Positions 53,922-63,948 of a DNA stretch of 64,000 nucleotides are shown piece after piece (positions within the stretch are counted from its first letter, which is position 1; each line of letters begins with the position of its first letter). The translations under genes were made by a program, and so were the position numbers. This DNA comes from Opitutaceae bacterium. Lineage in GTDB: Bacteria > Verrucomicrobiota > Verrucomicrobiia > Opitutales > Opitutaceae. Below the pieces are notes generated by a model. It was not told the DNA's origin, made no database searches, and saw only the letters and a list, made by a program, of their open reading frames with translations. The DNA lies in the NCBI GenBank assembly GCA_016794625.1, contig JAEUGY010000070.1, forward strand, positions 1 to 64,000, read 5' to 3'.

Positions 53922-54689
53922 TCAGGCGGAATGGATCAGTTTGGCGGCCGCTTCAGCGTTGCGCAGCTTTTCCATTTCCACGGCGGAAATGGAGCGATCG
54001 CGCACGGCTTCGTCCCGCACCACCTTGCCATCGCGCACGATCAGGTTGCGCTTGCAGTAGTGTGCGATGTCGAGTTCGTGCGTGACCATGACAATGGTGA
54101 TGCCTTGATCGTTCAGCCGCTGGAAGACGCCCATCACCTCCACCGAAGTACGACTGTCGAGATTCCCGGTGGGTTCGTCCGCCAGAAGGATCTGCGGGTG
54201 ATTGACCAGGGCGCGAGCGATGGCGACGCGCTGTTGCTGTCCTCCCGAGAGTTGGTTGGGCAGGTGATCCGCCCGGTCGGCCAGACCGACGATGTCGAGC
54301 GCCTTCATCGCGCGCTCGCGCATCTCTGCGGGCGGCACACGAATCGGGCTGTAGAGCATGGGGAGTTCGACATTCTCGACGGCGGTGGTGCGGGCGAGCA
54401 GGTTGAACCCTTGGAAAACGAACCCAAGTTTTTGGTTTCGCAGGTCGGCCCGTTCATTGCGTTCGAGCCCGGAGGTGTCGACTTGGTCCAGCAAGTAGCG
54501 GCCCTTGGTGGGTCGATCGAGACAACCGAGAATGTTCATCAACGTCGACTTGCCGGAGCCGGACGAGCCCATGATGGCGACAAACTCGCCTGATTCGATC
54601 TGGAGTGTCACCCCCCGAACAGCGTGCACTTGAACCTCGCCGTTGGTGTAGGTCTTGTAGATGTCCTCAAGTAAGACGACCGGTTTCAT
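53922..54689 (-). CDS. ABC transporter ATP-binding protein (MacB/LolD-like)
   Basis: A 255-residue nucleotide-binding subunit with Walker A GSSGSGKST, Q-loop GFVFQGFNLL, signature LSGGQQQRVAIARAL, Walker B ILLADEPTGNLD and switch His in MVTHELD. It is a separate polypeptide here, unlike the fused E. coli MacB. The C-terminal 30 residues extend past the domain. Operon order on the minus strand is fusion protein, ATPase, permease. Confidence 0.94.
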   Translation of the reverse strand: MKPVVLLEDIYKTYTNGEVQVHAVRGVTLQIESGEFVAIMGSSGSGKSTLMNILGCLDRPTKGRYLLDQVDTSGLERNERADLRNQKLGFVFQGFNLLARTTAVENVELPMLYSPIRVPPAEMRERAMKALDIVGLADRADHLPNQLSGGQQQRVAIARALVNHPQILLADEPTGNLDSRTSVEVMGVFQRLNDQGITIVMVTHELDIAHYCKRNLIVRDGKVVRDEAVRDRSISAVEMEKLRNAEAAAKLIHSA

Positions 54690-54706
54690 GCGTGCGCGAG
54701 AGAGGA

Positions 54707-56176
54707 CTAGAATCCGCGGCGCCCGCTGCCGGGGCCACTGCTGGGACTGAAGGGGTTGCGGGCGGGTTGGCTGCTGCCGACGGCAGCTCCGGGGATGATG
54801 AAACTGGTGATAAGGATGTCCCCTTCCTTCAACCCCTCGATGACTTCGGTCGCCGTGCCGTCCGTGATCCCCAACTTGACCGTCACTGCTTCCGCTCTCG
54901 GCTTCGACGCATCGCCGGCCAGTTTGTACACCGTGCGAGTCGTCACCGTGCCCGGAGCGCTGCTCCGGCCGCCCATGAACCGTTCCGGCAGCTCGATCCC
55001 ACGTTCCTTGGCCAGGGCCTGCAATTTGGCCAGAGCCTCCGGGGAAGGCGGACCACTGCGGAAGTCGACGCCGGCATCGGCCATGAGCTGGCGCATGCCC
55101 TCGCGTCCGCCGCCACCGCCGCCCCCCTTGGTGCCGCCTGCACCCGCGGGTCGCGGTGCAGACGTTCCTGCTGCTGCCGGGGCTTTACTGGCCGCCGCAC
55201 CGGCCGCCGGGGTGGGCGCGGCTGCAGCAGGTTGTCCGATCAGGTATCCTTCTGGAATGCGCGTGCGCAGGGCGGCATTCGGAATCTTCAGCGCGCCTTC
55301 CCGTTTGGCCACGATGATGGAGACATTCGCGGTCATGCCGGGTTTCAAGCGCAGGTCGTCATTGCGCACGCCGATGATCGTGGCGTACGTGACGACGTTC
55401 TGGGCGGTGGTCGGCAGGTTCCGCAGTTGTTCCACCCGGCCCCGAAACTGGCGGTTGGTGAAGGCATCGACCGTAAAGGTAACATCCTGGCCCACTTCCA
55501 CGTTACCAATGTCAGCTTCCGCCACCGCAGCCTTGATCTGCATCTTGGTCAGGTCATTGACGATGGTGAAGAGGGTGGGAGCGTTCAGACTCGCGGCGAC
55601 GGTGCGCCCGACCTCGGCCAGGCGATCGATGACAATGCCGTCGATGGGAGCATAGATCGTGCAGCGCGACAGGTCGGTCTTGGCGTTTTCCACCGCGGCA
55701 GTCTGAATCAGCAATTGGGCATTGGCCTGCTGGTACTGAGCTTCCATCTGATCCAACTCTTGTTGCGACACCAGATTACGTTCGAAAAGCAGCTTGGATC
55801 GATCGAGGTTGAGCTTCACCAATGTGTGGTTGGCGCGGGTGTTCGCGAGTTGAGCCTCGGCCTGACGCAGACGCGAGTCATAGGTCGCGGTATCGAGCCG
55901 GGCCAGGATGTCGCCCTGCTTCACCTTCGAATTATAGTCCACCCGCACCTCAATGATCTGTCCGGAAATTTGAGAACTCACGTCCGTCGTCACCACCGGC
56001 TGCAGGTCTCCGGTCGAGGTGACGACCTGCACCACATCGCCCTTGGCGATCGCGGTCGTCATGATTTCCGGCGCCTTCTCCGCCCCTCGCTGCCAGTACC
56101 AATAGCCGCCCGCGGCGGCCCCCAAGATGATGATTACGACCAAGATGAGGCCGCCGTAACTGCGTGATTTCGCCAT
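54707..56176 (-). CDS. Membrane fusion protein of the MacA/HlyD type
   Basis: A 489-residue periplasmic adaptor with one N-terminal membrane helix (GGLILVVIIILGAAAGGYWYW), the lipoyl-type halves (ISGQIIEVRVDYNSKVKQGDIL and CTIYAPIDGIVIDR) flanking an alpha-hairpin (about residues 110-190), a beta barrel and a membrane-proximal domain. Between barrel and C-terminus is an unusual insert of about 120 residues: Ala/Pro-rich, then a run of seven Gly, then a helical segment (ALAKLQALAKERGIELPERF). The ATG at 56176 gives the normal start. First gene of the exporter operon. Confidence 0.92.
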   Translation of the reverse strand: MAKSRSYGGLILVVIIILGAAAGGYWYWQRGAEKAPEIMTTAIAKGDVVQVVTSTGDLQPVVTTDVSSQISGQIIEVRVDYNSKVKQGDILARLDTATYDSRLRQAEAQLANTRANHTLVKLNLDRSKLLFERNLVSQQELDQMEAQYQQANAQLLIQTAAVENAKTDLSRCTIYAPIDGIVIDRLAEVGRTVAASLNAPTLFTIVNDLTKMQIKAAVAEADIGNVEVGQDVTFTVDAFTNRQFRGRVEQLRNLPTTAQNVVTYATIIGVRNDDLRLKPGMTANVSIIVAKREGALKIPNAALRTRIPEGYLIGQPAAAAPTPAAGAAASKAPAAAGTSAPRPAGAGGTKGGGGGGGREGMRQLMADAGVDFRSGPPSPEALAKLQALAKERGIELPERFMGGRSSAPGTVTTRTVYKLAGDASKPRAEAVTVKLGITDGTATEVIEGLKEGDILITSFIIPGAAVGSSQPARNPFSPSSGPGSGRRGF

Positions 56177-56380
56177 GGAGTGAAGGAGGTGGATCGTCGT
56201 TCGGAGCAGAGGGGATGTGGATGGCTCGAGACACTCGCGGTACCGATTGCGAAGTTCCAGAGCCCAGTCTCCCCGGGGAAAGACGGTGCGGGCAGCTGTC
56301 AGGTTACCAAGGTTTTTTTGGTGGGAATTCAGATTGCCCCGGCAATTTTCCGCCCGTTGCCTCCATGGATCACGTTCTCC

Positions 56381-59245
56381 ATGCGCCTCCCTCTGACCGT
56401 AGCGGCTCTCTTCGTTTTTTTGACGGGGTTGACCCCACTGGCGGGACAAACCCGGGTTACGCCGCGTCCACCTGACCCGAAGGAGTTTGATTTCTACAGC
56501 CGGGGGCCCCTGCGGCCGGCGGTGCCCCGTCCAGCGACGGTCTTGGGTTATGAGCCGGGAACGTTTCACACCACCTACGGAGGCTACGAAAAGGTACTAC
56601 GTGCATTCGCCGGCGCGACGGACCGCTTGAAGACCTTCGAACTGGGTCGGACGCCCGAATACCGGTCGCTCTATCTGCACGCCATCAGTTCTCCGGCGAA
56701 TCTGGCCCGTCTCGATGAAATTAAATCGAATCTGAAACGCCTGGCTGATCCCCGCGTGCGCTTAAGTGATGCCGAACGCGACGCCCTCATCGCCCGGACC
56801 CCGCTGGTGGTCTGGCTCAGTTATTCGATCCACGGTGATGAGACAGCTGCGTTCGAGGCCGGCCTGCACGTGCTGTACCTGCTGCTCGCCAGCGAGGACA
56901 AACGTATTCTCGCGGCGCTCGATCAAGTGGTGGTGGTGATGAATCCCTGCCAGAACCCAGACGGACATGAGCGGTTTGTCGCGTGGTACAACACCCATGG
57001 CATCGGCCGTCCGGAACCATTCGCTTGGGAGAAAGAGAACCCCTGGAATGTATCGGGACGCCTCAATCACTTCTATTTCGATTTGAACCGCGACATGCTC
57101 GCGCTCTCGCAAATCGAATCGAAAACGGCAGCGGCGGCCTTCCGCGAATGGAGGCCCCAGGTGGTGGCGGATCACCACGGAGAGACTCCGTCCTACTTCT
57201 TTCCGCCGGCTGCACTGCCGATCAATCGGAATCTGCCGCGCGATGACTACGTGCGCTGGCTCGACCTGTTTGGGCGGGGCAATTCCGAAGCCTTCGACCG
57301 GTACGGTTGGATGTACTTTGTCCGGGACACGTTTGACGTGTTTTACCCGGGGTATTGGGACTCCTGGCCTTCGTTGCACGGGGCGACGGGCATGACCTAC
57401 GAAACCGAAGGTGGCGGCAAGCGAGGTCTGCGCGAACGGCGTGATGACGAAACGGAAATTACGCTGCGCGAATCGATCGCCATGCATGTCACCGCCAGCC
57501 TCGCCACCCTTGAAACGGCCGCCCAGCATCGGGTGCGGAGACTGCAGGACTACCGCCAGTTTTTTGTCGACGCGCTGCGGGAAGGGGCGGCCGGTCCGAT
57601 TCGGCGCTTTATCTTTCCGCCGGCGGTGGATGCGGCGCGATTGGGTCGGCTGGTCGATGTTCTCGAGCGAAACGGAGTGGAACTTGAACGCATTACGTCT
57701 CCTGTGACTCTCCACCTCACCTTCGATTATTTTGGCAATCAACCGGCGCGCCGGGACCTGCCTGCGGGCACGTTGGTGGTCGATCTGGCGCAACCCCAAG
57801 GACGCGTGGCGAAGGCGCTCCTTGAGCTCGAAACGCCGCAGGATGATGCGTTCCTCGAACGACAGGAGCATAAGCGCCGTCGGAATGAGAAGCGGGGAGA
57901 GCATGCGGCCAAGGAAGACTACGAATTCTACGATTTCACGGCGTGGGCCTTGCCCCTGGCGTTTGGCGTCGAGGCCTACTGGACAGGGGAGGGCACTCCC
58001 TTGCCGACCCAACGCCTCACTGAACCGTGGCGTCCCGACCCCAAGCCCGCCCCTCAGCCGGCGACAACCGCCTATCTCTTTACCCCGGAAACAGAGTCCG
58101 GATACCGGCTCGCGCTGGCGTTGTTGAGCGATGGCTACCGGGTTGCGGCGGCCACCCGCCCGCTGCGTGCGGCCGGCCGGCTGTTTCCGCGTGGCACGTT
58201 TGTTGTTCGCGTGGGACGGAACGCCCGCACACTCCACGAGAGAATCGCCTCCTGGGCCCAAACGTGGAATGTCGCGGTGACTCCCCTCGATACGGCCTAT
58301 ACCGACGAAGACATCACCGGGGTGGGCTCGGGTACGGTCGTCGCGCTCCAACGTCCGCAAATCGCGCTGGTGGTGGGATCACCCACCCATCCGACCAGCT
58401 ACGGCACCGTACGCGCGGTGCTCGAGCAAACGTACGGGATCGACTTCGTGCCCCTTTCCGTGGGGGCCCTGCGCAATGCCCGTCTGAACGACTTTAACGT
58501 GGTGATCCTGCCGGATGGTTCCCCCGGCGCGTATGGCGAAGCCCTCGGAGAAGCCGGCGTGGCGAAACTGAAGGGATGGGTGGAGCAGGGCGGCACGCTG
58601 ATCGCGGTGGGGGGGGCCGCAGAGTTTGCGGCGGGCAAGACCACGAAGCTGACCACGGCCACGCTGGTGGGGCGCGAGGATGACGATGAAGACGACGCCG
58701 ATGCCGTGGAACACGAACCGGCCAAAGCCAAGGAGCCGCCGCCGTCCGCGCCCGCCGAAGCGCTGAGTCAAAACGAGAAAGGTCCGCCTCCCGCACCGCC
58801 AGCTGGTCTTGATGCGTCACGCAGCGCCGCTGGCCCGACCGATGAGAAGAAATCCAAGAAACCCCTGCCGGTGCCCGGAGCCATCCTCCGAGCGAAGGTG
58901 GATCGCTTTCATTTTCTCTCGTTTGGGTTCGAGCAGGATGTCCTGCCCGTGCTGGTCGAAGGCGACACCTTTTTCCGCACCAGCAAGACGGGCACGAACG
59001 TCCTGACATTCGACACCGAGAATGCGGATCAATCGCTCCGCCTCGCGGGTTTCGTCTGGAAGGACAATACGGAGCGCTTGTTGCGTGGGACTGCGGCGGT
59101 GATCGAGGAGCCGTTGGGCGAGGGACACGTCATTCTCTTTTCCAATGAACCCGGACAACGCTTGATCTGGCACGCCACGACCCGACTGCTCCTGAACGGC
59201 GTGCTGTACGCTCCGTCGATCAATCACATCGCCACCGGCTACTGA
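56381..59245 (+). CDS. Secreted M14-family zinc carboxypeptidase-like protein
   Basis: A 954-residue exported protein. Signal peptide (LPLTVAALFVFLTGLTPLAGQ), then an M14 peptidase domain with SIHGDETAAFE (zinc His and Glu), NPCQNPDGHERF, DLNRD, DHHGE (third zinc His) and the catalytic-Glu region TGMTYETEGGG. The middle and C-terminal parts include a class I glutamine-amidotransferase-like Rossmann region (residues about 665-765) and an acidic/Pro linker (near 770-830). Long M14 proteins of this design occur in several environmental phyla. It is divergent from the fusion-protein gene. Substrate unknown. Confidence 0.87.
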   Translation: MRLPLTVAALFVFLTGLTPLAGQTRVTPRPPDPKEFDFYSRGPLRPAVPRPATVLGYEPGTFHTTYGGYEKVLRAFAGATDRLKTFELGRTPEYRSLYLHAISSPANLARLDEIKSNLKRLADPRVRLSDAERDALIARTPLVVWLSYSIHGDETAAFEAGLHVLYLLLASEDKRILAALDQVVVVMNPCQNPDGHERFVAWYNTHGIGRPEPFAWEKENPWNVSGRLNHFYFDLNRDMLALSQIESKTAAAAFREWRPQVVADHHGETPSYFFPPAALPINRNLPRDDYVRWLDLFGRGNSEAFDRYGWMYFVRDTFDVFYPGYWDSWPSLHGATGMTYETEGGGKRGLRERRDDETEITLRESIAMHVTASLATLETAAQHRVRRLQDYRQFFVDALREGAAGPIRRFIFPPAVDAARLGRLVDVLERNGVELERITSPVTLHLTFDYFGNQPARRDLPAGTLVVDLAQPQGRVAKALLELETPQDDAFLERQEHKRRRNEKRGEHAAKEDYEFYDFTAWALPLAFGVEAYWTGEGTPLPTQRLTEPWRPDPKPAPQPATTAYLFTPETESGYRLALALLSDGYRVAAATRPLRAAGRLFPRGTFVVRVGRNARTLHERIASWAQTWNVAVTPLDTAYTDEDITGVGSGTVVALQRPQIALVVGSPTHPTSYGTVRAVLEQTYGIDFVPLSVGALRNARLNDFNVVILPDGSPGAYGEALGEAGVAKLKGWVEQGGTLIAVGGAAEFAAGKTTKLTTATLVGREDDDEDDADAVEHEPAKAKEPPPSAPAEALSQNEKGPPPAPPAGLDASRSAAGPTDEKKSKKPLPVPGAILRAKVDRFHFLSFGFEQDVLPVLVEGDTFFRTSKTGTNVLTFDTENADQSLRLAGFVWKDNTERLLRGTAAVIEEPLGEGHVILFSNEPGQRLIWHATTRLLLNGVLYAPSINHIATGY

Positions 59246-59283
59246 GGTCACCGGGTCGGCAGCCGAGGCCGGGAACGGGATCC

Positions 59284-59772
59284 CTATCCCGGGCCCCGCG
59301 CGAACGCCACTTTGAGTGCCGCGGCCACGTTGGGCGGCACAAAGTGACTGACATCGCCCCCAAAGCGCGCCACCTGCTTCACCAGGGTTGAACTACAATA
59401 GCTGAACTGCTCGTTCGGCATGACAAAGAGCGTCTCGATCGCCGGTTGCAGATGGCGATTCATCAGAGCCATGTTGAACTCGAATTCGAAATCGGAGAGA
59501 GCCCGCAGGCCGCGGATGATGGCGTCCGCCTTTTGGGCCATGGCGAATTCCATCAGCAGACCTCCGAACGGAGTGATGGCGACATTCGGGAAGGCCGCGA
59601 TATTCGGACCGAGCATCTCCATGCGTTGCTCGACCGAGAACAGCGGCCCCTTGCCCGGATTGTGAGCCACTGCGATGGTGACCCGGTCAAAGATCTTGGC
59701 CGCCCGCGAGAGTACATCAAGGTGACCGTACGTGATCGGGTCGAAGGTGCCGGGATAGATGCAGTGTCGCAT
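59284..59772 (-). CDS. coaD: Pantetheine-phosphate adenylyltransferase
   Basis: Transfers AMP to 4'-phosphopantetheine in coenzyme A synthesis. The 162-residue protein has the nucleotidyltransferase motif YPGTFDPITYGHLD, the LMEFAMAQKADAIIRGLRALSDFEFEFNMA block and YCSSTLVKQVA, all typical. Normal length, cytosolic. It is convergent with the M14 gene. The 105-bp gap up to the ABC gene holds nothing recognisable. Confidence 0.96.
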   Translation of the reverse strand: MRHCIYPGTFDPITYGHLDVLSRAAKIFDRVTIAVAHNPGKGPLFSVEQRMEMLGPNIAAFPNVAITPFGGLLMEFAMAQKADAIIRGLRALSDFEFEFNMALMNRHLQPAIETLFVMPNEQFSYCSSTLVKQVARFGGDVSHFVPPNVAAALKVAFARGPG

Positions 59773-59877
59773 GAAGAAGAAGGGCCGACCGTCCGAGATG
59801 GACCCAACCCCTCCCGCAAGGCAAGGGTAACCGGACAGCGCCAGAACCGGCCGAGCGGGTCCAAACCGATGGACGGC

Positions 59878-60852
59878 CTAAAGATCGTAGTGGCAGGACA
59901 CCGTGTGACCGGACGCACCCGGCGCAGGACGCAAGGCGGGAACTTCCGCCCGGCACCGATCCGTGGCATGCGGACAACGGGGGTGAAAAGGACAGCCGGA
60001 CGGCGGGTTGATGGGCGACGGCACATCACCGCTTAGGACGATGCGATTTTGTCGGTGACGCGGATCAGGCTGCGGAATGGCCGAGATCAAGGCCCGGGTG
60101 TACGGATGCCGTGCGTTCCGGTAGATCTCATCCGCGTCGGCCAGCTCGACGATCCGACCGAGGTACATGATCGCGACCTGGTCGGAGACATGCTTCACCA
60201 CGGCGAGATTGTGGGCGATAAAGAGATAACTCAGCCCCATGTCCCGTTGCAGGTCGAGCATCAGGTTGAGCACCTGGCTCTGGATCGACACGTCAAGCGC
60301 CGACACCGGCTCGTCGCACACGATCAGCTTGGGTTCGAGCGCGATGGCCCGGGCGATACCGATGCGCTGCCGCTGGCCGCCGGAGAACTCAAAGGGGTAG
60401 CGCTCCGCGGCGTTGGCCGGCAGACCCACCCGGTCAAGCAGGTCGAGCACCTTGCGCCGGCGCCAGCCGGCGTCGCCCATCGCGTGGATGAGAAAGGGCT
60501 CGGCCAGGATTTCCCCCACCATGTGACGCGAGTTCAACGACTCCACCGGATCCTGGAAGATCATCTGCAGCTGCCTCCGGTGCGGCTTGAGGCTCGAGGT
60601 GGAGAGCCCCGCCAGCTCCGTATCCATAAATCGGATTGATCCGGAGGTGGGCTGGTGCAGACGGACGATGCACTTGCCCAGGGTGGACTTGCCGCAGCCG
60701 GACTCTCCCACCAGGCCGATGGTGCTTCCGGCCGGCAGGCTGAGAGTGACGCCGTCGACCGCCCGGCACACCTTGCGGGCGCGCTGGAAGACGCCTTCCT
60801 TCACCGGAAAGTGCATCTTCAGATCCTGGACTTCGAGAAGTGCGGCGCTCAT
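59878..60852 (-). CDS. Oligopeptide ABC transporter ATP-binding protein (OppF-like)
   Basis: A 324-residue ATPase with Walker [10 protein letters not shown], signature [15 protein letters not shown], Walker [13 protein letters not shown] and the C-terminal oligopeptide/dipeptide extension with a cysteine cluster ([14 protein letters not shown]) that may bind Fe-S or metal. Its ATG overlaps the preceding OppD-like gene (ATGA). It pairs with that protein as the second ATPase of the importer. Confidence 0.93.
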   Translation of the reverse strand: MSAALLEVQDLKMHFPVKEGVFQRARKVCRAVDGVTLSLPAGSTIGLVGESGCGKSTLGKCIVRLHQPTSGSIRFMDTELAGLSTSSLKPHRRQLQMIFQDPVESLNSRHMVGEILAEPFLIHAMGDAGWRRRKVLDLLDRVGLPANAAERYPFEFSGGQRQRIGIARAIALEPKLIVCDEPVSALDVSIQSQVLNLMLDLQRDMGLSYLFIAHNLAVVKHVSDQVAIMYLGRIVELADADEIYRNARHPYTRALISAIPQPDPRHRQNRIVLSGDVPSPINPPSGCPFHPRCPHATDRCRAEVPALRPAPGASGHTVSCHYDL

Positions 60853-61898
60853 GGGGAGACGGGCAGGGAGGGCAGTTCACGCCAGCGGTGGCAGGCGGAC
60901 CGGTGACCCGGACCCACCTCCTCGAGTGCAGGCTGGACCGAACACGCATCGATCCGGTACGGACAACGATTCTGGAAGCGGCATCCGGCCGGCAGTTCCG
61001 CCAGGCTCGGCACCATGCCCTCGATGATGGGGAGCCGGCTCTTGCGTGGCGTCGTCAACCGGGGAATCGAGTTCAGCAAACCGCGGGTGTAGGGGTGCGA
61101 CGGCGTGGAAAACAGGGTTTGCACGGGCCCGGATTCCGCGATCCGGCCGGCGTACATCACGACCACGTCATCACACATGTCGGCGATGACCCCGAGATCG
61201 TGGGTGATCAGCATGATCCCCATGCCCATCTCATCCTGCAGCGACTGCATGAGCTCGAGGATCTGCGCCTGAATGGTCACGTCGAGGGCGGTGGTCGGTT
61301 CGTCGGCGATGACGACGTCCGGCTTGCAGGCCAGCGCCATGGCGATGACCACACGCTGGCGCATGCCGCCGGAAAGTTGGTGGGGATACTCTCCAATGCG
61401 GATCTCCGGTGATGGAATCCCGACCTTGCGCAGCATTTCAACCGACATCTGCAGCGCCTCCCGTTCATTGCGGGTGCGGTGCAACAGAAAGACCTCGCTC
61501 AACTGGCGCCCGATCGAATGCACGGGGTTCAGCGCCGTCATGGGCTCCTGGAAAATCATTCCGATCCGACCGCCGCGGATCTTGCGCATCTCCTCGGTTG
61601 GCAACGTGGCCAGATCTTTGCCGTCGAAGAGAATCGATCCGCTGCGGATTTTCCCCATCGGTTGCGGCAGCAGACGCATGATCGACAGCGCGGTGACGCT
61701 CTTGCCGCAGCCCGATTCCCCGACGATGCCGAGGGTGCGGCCCCGTCGCACGGGGAAACTGACGCCGTCCACGGCCGTCAAGGTGCCCGCATCGGTGTCG
61801 AAGGTGGTGACAAGGTCGCGGACTTCGAGCACCACCTCGCCCGCGGAGGCCGGGGAGGTGGAAGGTGAAGACACGGGAGGCAAAGCGGAGGAATCCAC
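60849..61898 (-). CDS. Oligopeptide ABC transporter ATP-binding protein (OppD-like)
   Basis: A 349-residue ATPase with Walker [10 protein letters not shown], signature [15 protein letters not shown], Walker [13 protein letters not shown] and the C-terminal [14 protein letters not shown] cysteine cluster. The N-terminal 20 residues are Ser/Pro-rich. It sits between the binding-protein gene (9 bases) and the OppF-like gene (4-base overlap). Confidence 0.93.
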   Translation of the reverse strand: MDSSALPPVSSPSTSPASAGEVVLEVRDLVTTFDTDAGTLTAVDGVSFPVRRGRTLGIVGESGCGKSVTALSIMRLLPQPMGKIRSGSILFDGKDLATLPTEEMRKIRGGRIGMIFQEPMTALNPVHSIGRQLSEVFLLHRTRNEREALQMSVEMLRKVGIPSPEIRIGEYPHQLSGGMRQRVVIAMALACKPDVVIADEPTTALDVTIQAQILELMQSLQDEMGMGIMLITHDLGVIADMCDDVVVMYAGRIAESGPVQTLFSTPSHPYTRGLLNSIPRLTTPRKSRLPIIEGMVPSLAELPAGCRFQNRCPYRIDACSVQPALEEVGPGHRSACHRWRELPSLPVSP

Positions 61899-61907
61899 GG
61901 GGCCGGC

Positions 61908-63944
61908 TTACTGCTTGTACTGGTCAAAGATCTGCACCGCGGACGGGAATGTCCGATCCGATTTCCTGGCCTCCTCGACGGCTTTCTTTTCCTCCGGGTC
62001 GATCCAATGCACGAAGAACTCCTCGGCGGTGCGGCTGCTGGCCACATTGAAGGCCGCCGGCCATTTGACGTAGCGCGCGTATCCCACCCGATAGAATGGC
62101 AAGGCCCAGCCGTTCACCCACGAGGCATCATCGTAAATGATCTGTTCGATCTGCGCCCCGATCCGTTGGATGTCGTCCAAGGTTTGGGCCCGGTCGTAAT
62201 CCTCGATCAACCGGTCAAGCTCCGGAATGAAGGTCATAGTCATGTTGTTCGTCTGCACCCGGATCTTCTGCGGATTCGGGTTCGGCTTTCCGGCGGCATA
62301 TGTCTCGACGAACTTGCCGGATGGATCGAGGTAGGCGTCCTCAAAGGCGTTGGAGCCGTGGTACATCTCCCAGTAGCGCGGGTAGATCTCGACCGACCGT
62401 GAGAGCGCAATGAGGGCGATTTCGTGATTCTTCTCCTGGATTTTCTTCCAACCGGTGGTCTGGTCGAGGATCTCCAGCTTGAACTCGAGCCCCGCCTTGA
62501 TCGCTTCCTGCGCAAGAATGGGGAGCAGGTCGCGCAGGTCGGGGCGGAAGGTGGTGATGGTGAACGAGAGCCGGCGACCGTCGGCCGAGCGCAGCACACC
62601 GTCGGGTCCCTGGGTGGTAAAGCCGGCTTTGGCGAAGTACTCGCGCGCCTTTACCGGATCGAACGGGCGGGCCGTGATGGTCGGATGCGCCCGGAAGGGA
62701 TAGCCGTCGGAGCGGGTTTGCAGCCGCACGGCGTCACCCCGAAAGAACTGGGCGCACACCAGGTCAAAATTGGTTGCATGCTGGATGCCGAGCCGCACGT
62801 CGAGGGAGTCCAGGCCGGGTTTGCGGCTGTTGATCCACAGGCCCCAGTCCGGGCGTGGGGTCCGATTGAAAAACTTGGCCCGCACCAGGTAGCCGGCCTT
62901 CACCGCGGGATGGTCGGCGGAAATGCTCTCGTACCAGAACTTCGGGAGCCCGAGGGTGAACATATCGATGTCTCCGCGCGCAAAGGCCTCGGCCGCCTTG
63001 TCGATGTCGCGAATGATCTCGAACCGGTACCGATCCGGATTGTAGCGACCGCGGAAGAACCGTTTGTCGCGCGCCCACCAGTCATCCTGCCGCGTCAGCG
63101 TGATGGAGCGTCCCTTCTCGATGTCCTTTTCCTTCAGCACATAGGCCCCGGTCGTCGGCGGCGTCCGCCATTGAAACCGTTCCAGCCAGCCGGGTCCGAA
63201 GTCGCCGTAAGCGTGCCTCGGATATGGGGCGAAAAGGCTCGACCGGCTGGGCAGGTCGGGCTTGTTTTCGGGCATGGTGAGCGCGAAGGTCATCTTGTCG
63301 TAGACGGTGAGGCTCGTGTACTTGGTGCTGTAGTAGTTGTTGTACCACGGCTCGTTCAGATGCGGGCTGCGCATGAAATAAAACGTGAAGACGAAATCAT
63401 CGGTCGTGATCGGCCGTCCGTCCGACCACCGGGCATCCGGATCGATCCGGAAGTAAATGGTGCTGGTGGCGCCATCGACGGCCCACTGTTTGGCGATGCC
63501 CGGGTAAACCTTGCCGGCTTCGTTCGGGTGATCGTGCAGCAAATAGACCGCGGTGTAGTCCAGCAGGTACTGGCGCATGCCTCCGGTGGCGTCGGGCCCG
63601 AGGGTCCGCAGCGTGCGGGGAAAGTCCTGCATGAAATAGTTGAACGTGCCGCCCTTTTTCGCGTTGAGGTCGGCGAATTCCGGCAGGTCTGATCCGTCCT
63701 GCCAGGCGAGACCCGCGGGAAGTTCCGAAAGGGGTTTGAAGCGGTAGAACGACGCCTGTTCCTTCAGCGTGCGGGCAAGATCGATTTCCATCATCGAATC
63801 CGCGGCCGCCGGTGCGGGTGCAGACGCGGATGTGGACGTGGCGGGGCTGGTCGCGGATTTGGGGCCGCATCCGGTGGCGAGGGAGAGGCCGGCGGCGACC
63901 ACGAGGGCCGCGAGCGTTCGCTGGAGGGTCGGGAGGGAGATCAT
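61908..63944 (-). CDS. Extracellular solute-binding protein, family 5 (YejA-like lipoprotein)
   Basis: A 678-residue peptide-binding lipoprotein: signal peptide with lipobox SLATGC (Cys26), Ala/Ser/Pro linker, then the SBP_bac_5 fold. Landmarks are LNAKKGGTFNYFMQDFPRTL, WSDGRPITTDDFVFTFYFM and the C-terminal RVGYARYVKWP. Length and the early ...KGG...F motif resemble YejA of the YejABEF importer (microcin C-like peptides). It is followed by the two ATPase genes and preceded by a permease gene four bases away. Confidence 0.9.
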   Translation of the reverse strand: MISLPTLQRTLAALVVAAGLSLATGCGPKSATSPATSTSASAPAPAAADSMMEIDLARTLKEQASFYRFKPLSELPAGLAWQDGSDLPEFADLNAKKGGTFNYFMQDFPRTLRTLGPDATGGMRQYLLDYTAVYLLHDHPNEAGKVYPGIAKQWAVDGATSTIYFRIDPDARWSDGRPITTDDFVFTFYFMRSPHLNEPWYNNYYSTKYTSLTVYDKMTFALTMPENKPDLPSRSSLFAPYPRHAYGDFGPGWLERFQWRTPPTTGAYVLKEKDIEKGRSITLTRQDDWWARDKRFFRGRYNPDRYRFEIIRDIDKAAEAFARGDIDMFTLGLPKFWYESISADHPAVKAGYLVRAKFFNRTPRPDWGLWINSRKPGLDSLDVRLGIQHATNFDLVCAQFFRGDAVRLQTRSDGYPFRAHPTITARPFDPVKAREYFAKAGFTTQGPDGVLRSADGRRLSFTITTFRPDLRDLLPILAQEAIKAGLEFKLEILDQTTGWKKIQEKNHEIALIALSRSVEIYPRYWEMYHGSNAFEDAYLDPSGKFVETYAAGKPNPNPQKIRVQTNNMTMTFIPELDRLIEDYDRAQTLDDIQRIGAQIEQIIYDDASWVNGWALPFYRVGYARYVKWPAAFNVASSRTAEEFFVHWIDPEEKKAVEEARKSDRTFPSAVQIFDQYKQ

Positions 63945-63948
63945 GGAC

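Noticed and set aside
56341-56356. Sigma-54 promoter for the ABC exporter operon
   Set aside because: GG-N10-GC and TTGC are present on the minus strand, but the -24 block (CGGGCG) is far from TGGCAC; too weak to list as a feature.
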